DNA from: Petrimonas sulfuriphila
GTDB lineage: Bacteria; Bacteroidota; Bacteroidia; Bacteroidales; Dysgonomonadaceae
Length of the DNA: 64,000 nucleotides
Direction of reading: 5' to 3'
Assembly (NCBI GenBank): GCA_038561985.1
Contig: CP073276.1
Location: 248,001-312,000 of the forward strand
Shown: positions 21,301 through 30,523 of the stretch, piece by piece
Position numbering within the stretch: position 1 is the stretch's first letter
How the letters are laid out: every line of letters begins with the position of its first letter
Notes under the pieces: generated by a model
What the model saw: only the letters and a program-made list of their open reading frames with translations
Database searches by the model: none
Told to the model about the DNA's origin: nothing
Position numbers and translations under genes: made by a program

Positions 21301-22908
21301 TTCCTCCCGGATCGGATCGATTGGGGGATTGGTAACCTGTGCGAATTGTTGCCGGAAATAGTTGAACAGGCGTTGCGGTTTCCGGGAAAACAGCGCCAGC
21401 GAGGCGTCGTTGCCCATGGACGAAACAGGCTCCTTGCCTTCGTTGGCCATCGGGACAATCAGGTTCTCAATATCTTCTTCCGAATAGCCAAAGGCGGTCA
21501 GTAAAGTATTCAAGTTAGGAATTTCATTGTTCACGCTCCGTCCCGAGGAAATCTCTTCGAGGTTGCTGCAGTTTTTATTGAGCCAATTCCTGTATGGAAA
21601 GGCTTCGGCAAGCGTTTTTTTCAATTCATCGTCGGAGAAAATGCGGCCTGTTTTAGTATCCACCATCAACATTTTCCCGGGACGAAGACGGCCCCGTGCT
21701 TTTATTTTATCGGGAGCAATTTCGAGTACGCCGGTCTCGGAAGCAATAATCAGTTGATCGTCATGCGTAACAGTATACCGTGCCGGCCTAAGTCCGTTCC
21801 TGTCCAACATTCCGCCAGCAAACTGCCCGTCGCTGAAAAGCAACGCAGCCGGTCCGTCCCACGGTTCCATCAACATACTGTGGTATTCGTAAAACGCTTT
21901 CAGATCTCCGGAAATCGGATTTTTGTCGTTGAAGCTCTCCGGCACAAGCATGGCCAAGGCATGGGGAAGGCTTTTGCCGGACATCACGAGAAACTCCAAC
22001 ACGTTATCCAGCGATGCGCTGTCGCTCATAGCAGGCTGAACAATGGGGAACAAGTCCTGTATATCCCCCAGGACACCGGATTTCAAAACACTTTCCCGGC
22101 TTTCCATCCATTGCCGGTTGCCCCGGATAGTGTTGATCTCACCGTTGTGTCCAAGCATGCGGAAAGGCTGCGCCAAGTCCCAGGTAGGGAAAGTATTGGT
22201 GCTGAAACGGGAGTGGACCAAGGCCACCCGGCTTGTAAAGTTCAGATTTGAAAGATCGGGGAAATACTCCCGCAGTTGCAGGGAGGTCAGCATTCCCTTG
22301 TAAATCATCTGCCTGGAAGAGAGGCTGACGATGTAAAAACTGCGGTCGGCCGCTGTACCGGACTGCAAAATAGTTTTCTCAATTTTTTTGCGCAGGATAT
22401 AAAGTTTACGTTCCAATTCATCCTGCGGATAACTTCCGGTAATAAAAACCTGCTTGATATCGGGCTCGTTGGAGCGGGAAATCTCCCCCAAACAGGTAGA
22501 ATTTACAGGCACGTCCCTTACGGCAAGCAGATGCAAATCCTCTTTCACGGTGAGTTTTTGAATAAGATCAATGCATTCACCGGCTTTTTGCTTATTTTTC
22601 GGAAGGAAAACCAGGCCTGTCCCATATTTGCCTTTAGAGGGAACCTCAATTCCTTGAAGCAAAATAAACTCGTGGGGGATATGAACGAGAATACCTGCTC
22701 CGTCTCCGGTTTTGTTGTCTGCACTTTCCGCCCCCCGGTGCACCATATTTTCGAGCACCTGAAGTCCGTTTTCTACCGTTTCGTGCGATTTGTCTCCGTT
22801 CAACGAGACTACCAACCCAACGCCACAGGCATCGTGCTCATTTTGAAAAGAATAAAGGGTTTTACGCTCGTAATCAGCTATATACTGTAAAGGATTGTCG
22901 ATAAACAT
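18370..22908 (-). CDS. gltB: Glutamate synthase (NADPH) large subunit
   Basis: GltB transfers the glutamine amide to 2-oxoglutarate, giving two glutamates. The 1512-residue chain has the expected domains: an Ntn glutaminase whose nucleophile is Cys28 (EHDACGVGLV), so a 27-residue propeptide must be removed; a central domain; an FMN-binding synthase barrel with GAMSYGSISREAH and GGRSNTGEGGEDPERY; the 3Fe-4S motif CVMMRKCHLNTCPVG; and a C-terminal beta-helix with repeated glycine motifs (GGRTVVLG, GMSGGVAYVYD). It stands between the type III glutamine synthetase gene (69 bases upstream) and gltD, forming a complete GS-GOGAT ammonia assimilation set. Confidence 0.96.
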   Translation of the reverse strand: MFIDNPLQYIADYERKTLYSFQNEHDACGVGLVVSLNGDKSHETVENGLQVLENMVHRGAESADNKTGDGAGILVHIPHEFILLQGIEVPSKGKYGTGLVFLPKNKQKAGECIDLIQKLTVKEDLHLLAVRDVPVNSTCLGEISRSNEPDIKQVFITGSYPQDELERKLYILRKKIEKTILQSGTAADRSFYIVSLSSRQMIYKGMLTSLQLREYFPDLSNLNFTSRVALVHSRFSTNTFPTWDLAQPFRMLGHNGEINTIRGNRQWMESRESVLKSGVLGDIQDLFPIVQPAMSDSASLDNVLEFLVMSGKSLPHALAMLVPESFNDKNPISGDLKAFYEYHSMLMEPWDGPAALLFSDGQFAGGMLDRNGLRPARYTVTHDDQLIIASETGVLEIAPDKIKARGRLRPGKMLMVDTKTGRIFSDDELKKTLAEAFPYRNWLNKNCSNLEEISSGRSVNNEIPNLNTLLTAFGYSEEDIENLIVPMANEGKEPVSSMGNDASLALFSRKPQRLFNYFRQQFAQVTNPPIDPIREELVMSLTGYLGAIHQNLLDEIPRLSKIVKVKSPILTNTQFDILLNLRYKGFSTAVLPMLFNPEEGADGLKKAIGELCLLVERAVDEGKNYIVLSDRGVDKNHAPIPSLLAVSAVHHYLVEKRKRIQIDIVVESAEPREVMHFALLFGFGANAINPYLAFGVLAKKVKTGDIQLDFETAKKNYIKSVNKGLLKVLSKMGNSTLRSYRGAHIFEAIGISSGVLNTYFKGISSKIEGIDMDDIAHEVLLPFFESFNEADNGASRLENLGIYAYRNNGEYHAWNPETVSRLQIATKTNNYGLFKEYTRTVDDKPNPAFIRDMLDYKRNPIDISEVEPAANIMKRFCTGAMSYGSISREAHEAMAIAMNIIGGRSNTGEGGEDPERYKKRDDGLSTRSAIKQVASGRFGVTAEYLVNADELQIKIAQGAKPGEGGQLPGYKVDKIIARTRHSIPGISLISPPPHHDIYSIEDLAQLIFDLKNINPSAVVSVKLVAESGVGTIAAGVAKAKADLILISGSEGGTGASPASSIKHAGLPLEIGLAEIQQTLVMNNLRGVVRLQADGQVKTGRDIILSALLGAEEFGFATSALIVLGCVMMRKCHLNTCPVGVATQNAELRKRFVGRYEYLVNFFTFLAEETREHLAQLGCRTLEEAVGRADLLERKQFPDFPKTGKIDLSKIIFFPGDVTPNALHKISDQEHKICDVLDRELIRRSSPALDLLMPVEIKLKIRNTDRAAGAMLSGEIARRYGQAGLPGDTIKATFEGSAGQSFGAFLAKGVTFRIEGDANDYLGKGLSGGRIIVVPPPGSTFKPEENILCGNTLLYGATSGEVYINGVAGERFCVRNSGAIAVVEGAGDHCCEYMTGGRTVVLGPTGRNFAAGMSGGVAYVYDEKGNFDYFCNMEMAELSLIEEADDQKELYGLISAHYKYTYSPLAKRILKNWAANVERFIKVVPIEYKKVLQEEKLVELDKKNKITSITEAR

Positions 22909-22977
22909 TGTATTCGTATTTTTTTAAATCCGTTTGTCCAAAAAGAAAAACAGGTTGAAACAGCATGGAAGGCAGCT

Positions 22978-25173
22978 TCAACTGATAAATAACAATTCGC
23001 GGTATTTGGGCAGGGGCCACATCTGGTTATCCACGATCAGTTCCAGCTTATCGATGTGATAACGGATAACGTCGAAAAACGGCAATACCTTATCGTGATA
23101 TTCAACGGCTTTTTCTCGTTCGTTATCAATCTTATTGGCTACTTTCCGGGCTTCTACCATCGCATCCACATTGGTTTTGATTCCGGAGATGTGCCTGGCA
23201 ATGTCCACGATTAAGGCGAGATCGTCCTTATTCAGTTCGTTCGCCTGTTTTTCGTCAAACACGCCGCGAAGTTTGTACACATTATCCAGCAGCATCGTTT
23301 GGTATTGCGTGGCCACCGGAATGATGTGATTGATGGATAGATCACCGAGTACGCGGGCTTCAATCTGAATTTTTTTGGTGTAGGTTTCCCATTTTACTTC
23401 GTTTCGCGCATGAAGCTCCCTTTCGTTCAGCACTCCGACGGTTTCAAACAATTCCACCGATTCCCGGCTGATATAGGTGTCATAAATCAGCGGAACACTT
23501 GTTTCGCAATTCAATCCCCGTTTTTGGGCTTCTTCTTTCCACTCGTCGGAATACCCGTTCCCGTCGAAACGGATGTTTTTACATGCCTTGATATAAAGGC
23601 GGAGCGTATCGTAAATCGCTTGCTCTTTCTTCATCCCGGTTTTCATTTTAACCTCGATCTCTTTTTTGAACTCAATCAACTGCATGGCTACCGAAGCATT
23701 AAGAGCAGTCATTGCTGAAGAACAGTTAGCCGATGATCCAACGGCACGAAATTCAAAACGGTTTCCCGTGAAGGCAAACGGTGATGTGCGGTTGCGGTCC
23801 GTATTGTCGATCAGCACTTCGGGAATGTGGGCTACGCCCAGCCTCATCTTCTGAAATTCATCTACCGCAATATCGTCGTCTTCGGAGCTTTCTTCAATTT
23901 TATCGAGAACAGCGGAAATCTGTGTTCCGAGAAAAACAGAAATAATTGCCGGAGGCGCTTCGTTGGCTCCCAGACGGTGTGCATTCTGAGCCGACATAAT
24001 GGATGCCTTGAGCAATCCGTTGTTCTTGTAAACTGCCATCAACGTATTGACAATAAACACGATAAACTGCAAGTTCTCACGAGCGGTCTTTCCGGGCGTG
24101 AACAATCCCACTCCCGTATCCGTTCCCAGCGACCAGTTGTTGTGTTTGCCTGATCCGTTTACGCCGGCAAAAGGTTTTTCGTGAAGAACAAGCCTGAAGT
24201 GATGCTTGGCGGCTAACCTGTGCATCAACGACATAACCAGCAGGTTTTGATCTATGGAAAGGTTGGTTTCCCCAAAAACAGGGGCCAGTTCAAACTGGTT
24301 GGGGGCAACTTCATTGTGCCGTGTTTTTAACGGAATACCGTACTTGTACGCTTCAAACTCCACTTCCCGCATAAATGCTGCAACCCGGGGGGGTATAGAA
24401 CCAAAATAGTGGTCTTCGAGCTGTTGGTTCTTAGCGCTCTCGTGCCCCATCAGCGTTCTTCCGGTGAGGTTTAAATCGGGACGGGCATCGTACAAAGCCT
24501 GGTCGACAAGGAAGTATTCCTGTTCCCAGCCGAGGTAGGAATAAACTTTATTTACTTTGGGGTCAAACAGCCGGCACACCTCTACCGCTGCTTTGTCAAC
24601 AGCGGATAAGGCCTTTAGCAAAGGAGTCTTATAGTCGAGCGCTTCACCCGTATAGGAAATAAAAACCGTTGGGATGCAAAGGGTATCGTCAACAATAAAG
24701 GCGGGCGATGATGGATCCCATGCGGTATACCCACGGGCTTCAAAAGTGTTCCGGATACCGCCGCTGGGGAAACTTGAGGCATCCGGTTCCTGCTGTGCCA
24801 GTAACTTGCCGGAAAATTTTTCTATAATATCGCCTCCCGGCGCATCAACATAGTCAATAAAGCTGTCGTGCTTCTCCGCCGTTCCGTCCGTAAGCGGCTG
24901 GAACCAATGCGTGTAGTGAGAGGCCCCCATTTCCATTGCCCACATTTTCATTCCTGCTGCAACGTGTTCTGCAATTTCACGCGGCAACGTTATACCCTCA
25001 TCTATGGCATCCACGATTACTTTTATTGTATCCCTGGATAAGTATTTAGCCATCTGCTTCCGATTAAAAACGTACTTGCCATAATAATCCGACGGTTGCC
25101 CCTTGGGAGCTTCCTCCATCACGGGAAGGCGCTTTGATGCTTCCACAATTGCACTGAATCTCAATGTTGACAT
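22978..25173 (-). CDS. glnN: Type III glutamine synthetase
   Basis: The 731-residue enzyme condenses glutamate and ammonia with ATP. It belongs to the large type III (GlnN) class found in Bacteroides and cyanobacteria, not the roughly 470-residue type I. Supporting segments are the N-terminal class-specific region (YGKYVFNRKQMAKYLS), FPSGGIRNTFEARGYTAWDP, the catalytic core with APNQFELAPVFGE and NGSGKHNNWSLGTDTG, and a C-terminal helical tail ending MWPLPKYRELLFIS. Type III enzymes lack the type I adenylylation loop, so control is probably transcriptional. A promoter match lies about 80 bases upstream. It is likely the head of the glnN-gltB-gltD cluster. Confidence 0.95.
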   Translation of the reverse strand: MSTLRFSAIVEASKRLPVMEEAPKGQPSDYYGKYVFNRKQMAKYLSRDTIKVIVDAIDEGITLPREIAEHVAAGMKMWAMEMGASHYTHWFQPLTDGTAEKHDSFIDYVDAPGGDIIEKFSGKLLAQQEPDASSFPSGGIRNTFEARGYTAWDPSSPAFIVDDTLCIPTVFISYTGEALDYKTPLLKALSAVDKAAVEVCRLFDPKVNKVYSYLGWEQEYFLVDQALYDARPDLNLTGRTLMGHESAKNQQLEDHYFGSIPPRVAAFMREVEFEAYKYGIPLKTRHNEVAPNQFELAPVFGETNLSIDQNLLVMSLMHRLAAKHHFRLVLHEKPFAGVNGSGKHNNWSLGTDTGVGLFTPGKTARENLQFIVFIVNTLMAVYKNNGLLKASIMSAQNAHRLGANEAPPAIISVFLGTQISAVLDKIEESSEDDDIAVDEFQKMRLGVAHIPEVLIDNTDRNRTSPFAFTGNRFEFRAVGSSANCSSAMTALNASVAMQLIEFKKEIEVKMKTGMKKEQAIYDTLRLYIKACKNIRFDGNGYSDEWKEEAQKRGLNCETSVPLIYDTYISRESVELFETVGVLNERELHARNEVKWETYTKKIQIEARVLGDLSINHIIPVATQYQTMLLDNVYKLRGVFDEKQANELNKDDLALIVDIARHISGIKTNVDAMVEARKVANKIDNEREKAVEYHDKVLPFFDVIRYHIDKLELIVDNQMWPLPKYRELLFIS

Positions 25174-25253
25174 AATGAATTTTATTTTAAATGTTTAGCT
25201 TCAAATATCCACAAATAATCAATATACTATATCTTTTTGATTTTTTATCGACG

Positions 25254-25284
25254 CAAAGATAAACACTTTGATTTTTACACACAA
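25254..25284 (-). promoter_or_regulatory. Probable promoter of the glutamine synthetase gene
   Basis: The minus strand has TATCTTTG at 25254-25261, an exact TAnnTTTG -7 element, and a TTG (25282-25284) 20 bases upstream as a -33 element. The glnN start is about 80 bases downstream. No binding site for a nitrogen regulator could be recognised in the 283-base gap between dapL and glnN. Confidence 0.6.
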
Positions 25285-25396
25285 GAAAAACAGCAAATTT
25301 CTTTTATTTTATTTAAAACATATCATTTTGACAACCATGCCGCCATCTTTCACTTCCTTCGCATAGATTTGAATTGTCATTGTCAACCATAAATCA

Positions 25397-25432
25397 CAAA
25401 AAAGGCGTATCTGGATTTCTCCGACACACCTT
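25397..25432 (-). terminator. Rho-independent terminator of the dapF-dapL operon
   Basis: On the minus strand AAGGTGTGTC (25423-25432) pairs with GATACGCCTT (25402-25411), including G-T pairs. The inner part GGA-GAAA-TCC (25413-25422) forms a GNRA-type tetraloop, and a T-run follows (25398-25403 on the complement). It lies 25 bases after the dapL stop and upstream of the glnN promoter. Confidence 0.8.
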
Positions 25433-25456
25433 CTTTCGTCCAAAAAAAAAAATTAA

Positions 25457-26671
25457 TTAGCGCACCATTCTCCGAACAGCCTCAGCGATTCTGTCCTTAT
25501 CTCCAAATGACGAGAAACGCACAAACCCTTCCCCCGAAGCGCCAAATCCAACTCCGGGGGTACAAACGATATGCTTTTTTTTCAGCAGGAAATCAAAATA
25601 ATCCCAACTGCTCATCCCATCCGGTGTTTTTGCCCAAACATACGGGGCATTCACACCGCCAACAACACTCAAGCCAATGGCCTGAAGCGCTTCACGAATT
25701 ACCCGGGCATTCTCCATATAGTATCGGATAAGCTCATCAACCTGCTTTCTGCCTTCCGGGCTGTAAGTAGCTTCTGCCGCCCGCTGTACAACATAGGAAA
25801 CCCCGTTAAACTTTGTCGTCTGCCTCCGGAGCCAAAGCTTGTTGAGACTGACACGCCCCCCGTTTTCCGAGGATGCCCTTACCGATTTGGGAACAACTGT
25901 ATAGCCGCACCTTGTCCCGGTAAATCCAGCCGTCTTGGAGTAACTCCTGAACTCGATGGCCACCTCTTTTGCACCGGCGATCTCATAGATGCTGTGCGGC
26001 ACATCTTTTTCCGTAATAAACGCTTCATAAGCTGCATCGAAAAGAATAATCGCCCTGTTTTCCAGTGCATAATTCACCCATGCAGCCAGCTGGTCTTTTG
26101 TAAGTGTCGTGCCTGTAGGATTGTTAGGGTAACAGAGATAGACAATATCCACTTTTTCCGCCGGCAGTTCGGGGATAAATTGGCTCGACTCGTTGCATGT
26201 TAAGTAAACCAGGTCAGTCCAACACCCATTTACAAACTCTCCCGCTCGCCCTCCCATGGCATTGGTATCCACATAAACCGGATAGCTCGGATCGGTGATG
26301 GCCACCTTGTTGTCCCCACTGAAAATATCGCCGATATTCCCCGTATCGCTTTTGGCCCCGTCGCTTACAAAAATCTCGTCGGGTTCTATACCTAGCGACG
26401 CAAAATCATTTTCCACAATCGCTTTTCGAAGAAAGTCATACCCCTGCTCGGGCCCATAGCCCCGGAACGTTTCAACTTCTCGCTGCTCATCAGCAGCTTT
26501 TATCATCGCATCCACGCAAACATCCGGCAAGGGCAGCGTCACATCCCCGATACCCATACGTATGATGTCAACACCCGGGTTTTCTGACGCATATTGAGAC
26601 ACACGCCTGGTAATCTCTGAAAAAAGATAGGCTGCCGGAATCTTAATAAAGTTCTCATTGATATAGGGCAT
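25457..26671 (-). CDS. dapL: LL-diaminopimelate aminotransferase
   Basis: DapL converts tetrahydrodipicolinate directly to LL-diaminopimelate using glutamate, bypassing the succinylase route of lysine and peptidoglycan synthesis. The 404-residue fold-type I PLP enzyme has IRMGIGDVTLPLP near residue 40, YLCYPNNPTGTTL near 180 and the PLP lysine in EFRSYSKTAGFTGTRCGY near 245, all close to known DapL proteins. It starts 3 bases after dapF, giving a two-gene diaminopimelate operon. A terminator follows at 25397-25432. Confidence 0.95.
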   Translation of the reverse strand: MPYINENFIKIPAAYLFSEITRRVSQYASENPGVDIIRMGIGDVTLPLPDVCVDAMIKAADEQREVETFRGYGPEQGYDFLRKAIVENDFASLGIEPDEIFVSDGAKSDTGNIGDIFSGDNKVAITDPSYPVYVDTNAMGGRAGEFVNGCWTDLVYLTCNESSQFIPELPAEKVDIVYLCYPNNPTGTTLTKDQLAAWVNYALENRAIILFDAAYEAFITEKDVPHSIYEIAGAKEVAIEFRSYSKTAGFTGTRCGYTVVPKSVRASSENGGRVSLNKLWLRRQTTKFNGVSYVVQRAAEATYSPEGRKQVDELIRYYMENARVIREALQAIGLSVVGGVNAPYVWAKTPDGMSSWDYFDFLLKKKHIVCTPGVGFGASGEGFVRFSSFGDKDRIAEAVRRMVR

Positions 26672-26674
26672 AGG

Positions 26675-27520
26675 TCACTCATCTAATTTTATTTCTCCTT
26701 CAAACACAGTCACAGCATCACCCGTAAGGTAAACGCGGTTGTCGTCCTCACTCCACTCGATCTCCAGATCACCGCCCCGCAATTGTACGGTTGCAGACCG
26801 GCCCACCAAACCATTAAGGACGCCCGCAACCACCGCAGCACAAGCTCCGGTACCGCAAGCCAGCGTCTCACCGGCACCGCGCTCCCAAACACGCATTATC
26901 AACCAACGATCCGAAACTACCTCTACAAATTCGGTATTGGTACGATTGGGGAAACAGGGTGCATGTTCGATTACCGGCCCGATTTCAGACAGATCAAGCT
27001 CATCGATCTTATCCATAAAGAGCACGGCATGCGGATTACCCATGGAGAGACAGGTAACCTCGTAAGTTGCATCGTCGCTTACCGGCAAGGGACTTTTAAC
27101 TACAGGCGATTGACTGAAAGCAGTAGGGATGGACGAAGCATCCAGAACAGGCGCGCCCATATCCACAGTTACTTTTTCGACCCGTTTTTCTTCGTTCAAC
27201 CAAAGCTTCAACACCTTAACACCGGCAAGCGTTTCCAGCGTAATCTCGGTCTTATCGGTCAGGCCCTTTTCGTAAACATACTTTCCTATACACCGGGAAG
27301 CATTACCACACATCTCCGACTCCGATCCGTCGGAGTTAAACATGCGCATTTTAAAATCACAATCTTCGGAAGGCAGTATCACAACCAACCCATCGGAACC
27401 AATACCCTTGTGCCGGTCGCTTAATCTCAAGGACAGCTCCGATAGATTTTCAATATTTTCCACAAAACCGTTTATATAGATATAATCGTTACCGGTCCCG
27501 TGCATTTTTGTAAATTTCAT
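26675..27520 (-). CDS. dapF: Diaminopimelate epimerase
   Basis: DapF interconverts LL- and meso-diaminopimelate through a two-cysteine, cofactor-free mechanism. The 281-residue protein has both active-site cysteines: Cys71 in [10 protein letters not shown] and the second in [12 protein letters not shown] at about residue 217. The N-terminus [16 protein letters not shown] is classical. It is the first gene of the dapF-dapL operon, with a promoter match just upstream (27569-27599). Confidence 0.96.
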   Translation of the reverse strand: MKFTKMHGTGNDYIYINGFVENIENLSELSLRLSDRHKGIGSDGLVVILPSEDCDFKMRMFNSDGSESEMCGNASRCIGKYVYEKGLTDKTEITLETLAGVKVLKLWLNEEKRVEKVTVDMGAPVLDASSIPTAFSQSPVVKSPLPVSDDATYEVTCLSMGNPHAVLFMDKIDELDLSEIGPVIEHAPCFPNRTNTEFVEVVSDRWLIMRVWERGAGETLACGTGACAAVVAGVLNGLVGRSATVQLRGGDLEIEWSEDDNRVYLTGDAVTVFEGEIKLDE

Positions 27521-27568
27521 AATGATTAACTTTACGCACTTATAATTTCATTTTTCTCATTTATTATA

Positions 27569-27599
27569 CAAAATTAATCATAAAGATTAGATTAAGCAA
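27569..27599 (-). promoter_or_regulatory. Probable promoter of dapF-dapL
   Basis: The minus strand carries TAATTTTG at 27569-27576 (-7 element, fits TAnnTTTG) and TTG at 27597-27599 (-33) with a 20-base spacer. The dapF start codon is 49 bases downstream. The two elements match the spacing of the rpsL promoter exactly. Confidence 0.65.
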
Positions 27600-27712
27600 T
27601 TTTACAATCTTTTTTCTTTTCAATCCGGAAAAACTTTTTCAGCGAAAGGCGCATCCACCGGCATCCGACTATCATCAAAAGATATTGATGGACTAATCAC
27701 TTTCGAGAGTGA

Positions 27713-28867
27713 TTATTTTTGTAAATATTTTTTCCGGTAACCAACTGGAGTATAACCTGTGTTTTTTTTAAATATCCGGTAAACATTTCTAACATCATTA
27801 AACCCCATTTCAATGGCAATATCCAACAAATCCTTATCCGTTGTCAGCAGCTCAGTAGATATTAAGTCCACCTTTTTATCCAATATAAACTGATAGACTG
27901 AAGTACCAGTTGCCTCCTTGAATTTCATCTCGAGATTTCTGCGCGAAAGCGGGACTATTTCAGCCAACTTGTCAATGGAGATATTAAGCCTGATATTCTC
28001 ATTGATATAATCAATCACCGTTTTTATATAGTTGTCAGAAATATTGTACTTCTCTGTAGATTGGCGTAATTCAATCCGAACGGGATCAATATTAATATTA
28101 AAAGGAACGTTGTTTTTATTTAAGATCAAATTCTGTAACATTTTTCCTGTTTGGTATCCTCCGTTTTCATCATCCGTTATAATCGATGAAATGGAAGGAT
28201 GCGACAAGTTGCATATCAGCTCATCGTTATCCACACCCAGCAAAGATAATTCGTCCGGTATATTGATATTATTTACCTTGCACATTTCCGATACCTGCAA
28301 AGCGAAGTTATCATCGCATGCAAACAGAGCCACCGGCTTGGGCAAACCCTGCAGCCAGTTATCCAACTCAACATGTTCCCGACTCCACTGCATACTATCC
28401 AATAATTCAGACTCAAAATAATAATAACTCCCTTTTATCCTCTCAACTTCACGACGATAGCCTTCTGCTCGGGCTCTTGACCAGAAGAAATTTCTATTCC
28501 CGTAAAAAGCAAAGTTTTTAAAGTACCTTTTAGCAAAAAACTGAGCAGCCATCACACCTGCACCGATATAATCCCCGGAAATTCTCGAAAATCGCCCACT
28601 AATATTTTTGTAACTTTGTAAAAAAACAGGAATATCAAGTTGGTCGAGAAAATCCACCCCCTCATACTCCCATTGTGCTATAACGGCATCTATCTCCCAC
28701 TCTTTAATTCGCTCCACAATACCGGCTTCACCGTACAATGCCTTATAATAGGATGGTAGACGATAAAATATCCAAGGGCCATTTTCATTGGCGTATTGAA
28801 TTAAACCCGTCAGGAAACGTCGACTAAACTCGGTAGTAGAATCTATAAGCACCAAAACTTTTATCAT
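27713..28867 (-). CDS. XylR-like transcription regulator (sugar-binding domain plus AraC-type DNA-binding domain)
   Basis: The 384-residue protein combines a LacI/periplasmic-binding-like sensor (about residues 1-270, with SRISGDYIGAGVMAAQFFAKR, FACDDNFALQVSEMC and LSLLGVDNDELICN) and a C-terminal AraC double helix-turn-helix (about 280-384, with INENIRLNISIDKLAEIVPLS and EMGFNDVRNVYRIFKKNTGYTP). This is the architecture of XylR of E. coli, an activator that binds its sugar directly. It is divergent from the large plus-strand catabolic locus and is the only regulator in it, so it is the best candidate controller. The ligand is unknown. Confidence 0.88.
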   Translation of the reverse strand: MIKVLVLIDSTTEFSRRFLTGLIQYANENGPWIFYRLPSYYKALYGEAGIVERIKEWEIDAVIAQWEYEGVDFLDQLDIPVFLQSYKNISGRFSRISGDYIGAGVMAAQFFAKRYFKNFAFYGNRNFFWSRARAEGYRREVERIKGSYYYFESELLDSMQWSREHVELDNWLQGLPKPVALFACDDNFALQVSEMCKVNNINIPDELSLLGVDNDELICNLSHPSISSIITDDENGGYQTGKMLQNLILNKNNVPFNINIDPVRIELRQSTEKYNISDNYIKTVIDYINENIRLNISIDKLAEIVPLSRRNLEMKFKEATGTSVYQFILDKKVDLISTELLTTDKDLLDIAIEMGFNDVRNVYRIFKKNTGYTPVGYRKKYLQK

Positions 28868-29442
28868 TTATTCCCAATTCTATCTGTTAAAAAAATGCAT
28901 CAGCTAGTGTTAATTATGCAACAAAAGTACAGCAATAATACATACTCCAGCATTAAAGTTCTATATTTAACATAATATCATCATATAATTGCGCTATTTG
29001 TCAGTATTTTTTCACAATAAGACATTTATACGTTCAGAAAAGTGATTTAATTTGATTTTAATAATTTGCGTCAACGTTTAAAGAGCTATGTAAAAGAAAA
29101 CACATTACTTTGTAGGAGCGTTTATTTAATATTTCCTAAAATTACCAGAATTAATATTGTTTTTGCCTCTTTAAACAAATTTTTGATTATATTGAGTGCT
29201 CTAAATACTCAAACTCAACTACCTGGACGTAATATAGATCCTCTCATACTCGCCATGACTCAACAAAAAATACTGATAATCAAAGAGATAGTTTCCGGCT
29301 TATCCGGAAATACAGACCCAAACACTGAATCCGGGTGTAAATATTATTCTCTGAAAATGTGGGTGTTATAATCCAATTAATTATTAAAAAGCCAATGGCA
29401 TACTGATAGATATTGTGAAAGTTGAATCAATACAAGATAACA
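28868..29442. other. Divergent intergenic region between regulator and catabolic locus
   Basis: This 575-base AT-rich gap separates the minus-strand regulator from the plus-strand locus, so it should contain the operator and promoter of the locus. I see no clear TTTG/TAnnTTTG pair on the plus strand and no obvious long inverted repeat. A 101-codon open frame at 29066-29371 has no recognisable motif, no ribosome-binding context and unlikely composition, and I do not call it a gene. Confidence 0.5.
28922..28929 (-). promoter_or_regulatory. Possible -7 element of the XylR-like regulator
   Basis: The minus strand reads TACTTTTG at 28922-28929, an exact TAnnTTTG match 55 bases upstream of the regulator start codon. 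No convincing -33 TTG occurs at the expected distance, so this is weak support. Confidence 0.35.
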
Positions 29443-30467
29443 ATGACAAAACGACGGGAATTTATTAAAAATTCGGTACTGGGATTAGCTGCAACAACAA
29501 CAGCAGGTAGTTTTGGAATTGCTGTTAAGTGTTGCAAACCTGCTCCAAGATTTGAAACTCAACGCCAATTGAAAAAAAATTGGCAGGAAGATCCCGAATG
29601 GAAAAAAATGAAATACGGAGATTGGGCAGGCCCTGGAGTATCTTCTACACCTGGACCCATGGATGAAATTTTATTGAAGGATTATGCCCCAAGATCTTCG
29701 GTAACCATCCAAGAGACTTTTGTAGAAAAAGCAAAATTTCCGTGTTTCGATAGCCATGTACATATCGAAGCAAAAACACCACAGGAAATTGATCAGTGGG
29801 TAAGAACCATGGATAAAGTTGGAATTGAAACGTCACTTATTTTAACGGGAGCAAGTGGAGATGATTTTAAAAAAACTTGTCGAATCATTTGCAAAAGCCC
29901 ATCCCGGACGTTTTCAGTTATATTGTGGAATGGATTTAACAGATACGGAGCTACCGGTTGACGTTACGGTTGAAGAGTGCTGGGATGTTGTTGCAAGATC
30001 CGAGAAAACCAGGAAACATTGTTACATGGGTTGCGGGTCCGCACATGATGGTATTGCCGCAATAGTATTGAACATGGCGTTTGCAGGGAAACATAAACAG
30101 AAATGGAAATCTTTATCCATCCCACGGATTAGGACCTGTATCTCAAATAATGGACATTAACTATGGCGATAAAATGGATTATCTTGTATCAATTTCCAGT
30201 AATGATTTTACGATGGCAAACAAGATGCAGGAGATGTCAGCAATAGACCGCTATTATGAACCTTACACTGGATTAAAATTCAGGGGAAACCTAAATACAA
30301 CAATAATCCGTACCCATAAGGGCAGGACTATCATGCTTCAGCATGATATCAGTACGCCAGGTCCGCAGCACAGATTCGATTTAATCTCTGGAAATAAGGG
30401 AATTTACAGGGCTGAGCCTGATAGAATAGCCATAAATAGTGAAAAGTGGTTACCAGAGCAGGAGTAA
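29443..30467 (+). pseudogene. Chimeric relic: Tat-exported amidohydrolase N-part joined to a GH109-like oxidoreductase fragment
   Basis: From the ATG at 29443 a Tat-like signal (TKRREFIK) leads into an amidohydrolase start (FPCFDSHVHIE with the metal HxH). At 29869-29875 a run of seven A shifts the frame; six A would continue into LVESFAKAHPGRFQLYCGMD. From about residue 170 the sequence changes in frame to GH109-type text (VTVEECWDVVARSEKTRKHC), matching the middle of the intact protein at 36057. A second break near 30090-30105 drops roughly 45 residues and shifts frame again to NGNLYPSHGLGPVSQIMDI. The frame ends early at WLPEQE. So two families are joined by deletion and then frameshifted; it cannot make either enzyme. 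Confidence 0.85.
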
Positions 30468-30523
30468 TGATATAATTATCCACACATGAATATATGACGG
30501 GCATCTAAATAAACAGCATTCAC

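Noticed and set aside
27695-27714. Hairpin AATCACT/AGTGATT at the end of the regulator gene as a terminator
   Set aside because: It overlaps the regulator stop codon, and on the minus strand no T-run follows. The T-rich side is on the plus strand, where no gene ends.
29066-29371. 101-codon open frame in the divergent region
   Set aside because: No recognised motif, no ribosome-binding context, low-complexity hydrophobic composition; probably chance in AT-rich DNA.
29869-29875. A7 run frameshift as a simple sequencing error
   Set aside because: It could be an error by itself, but the same gene also has an inter-family join, an internal deletion and an early stop, so the pseudogene call stands without it.
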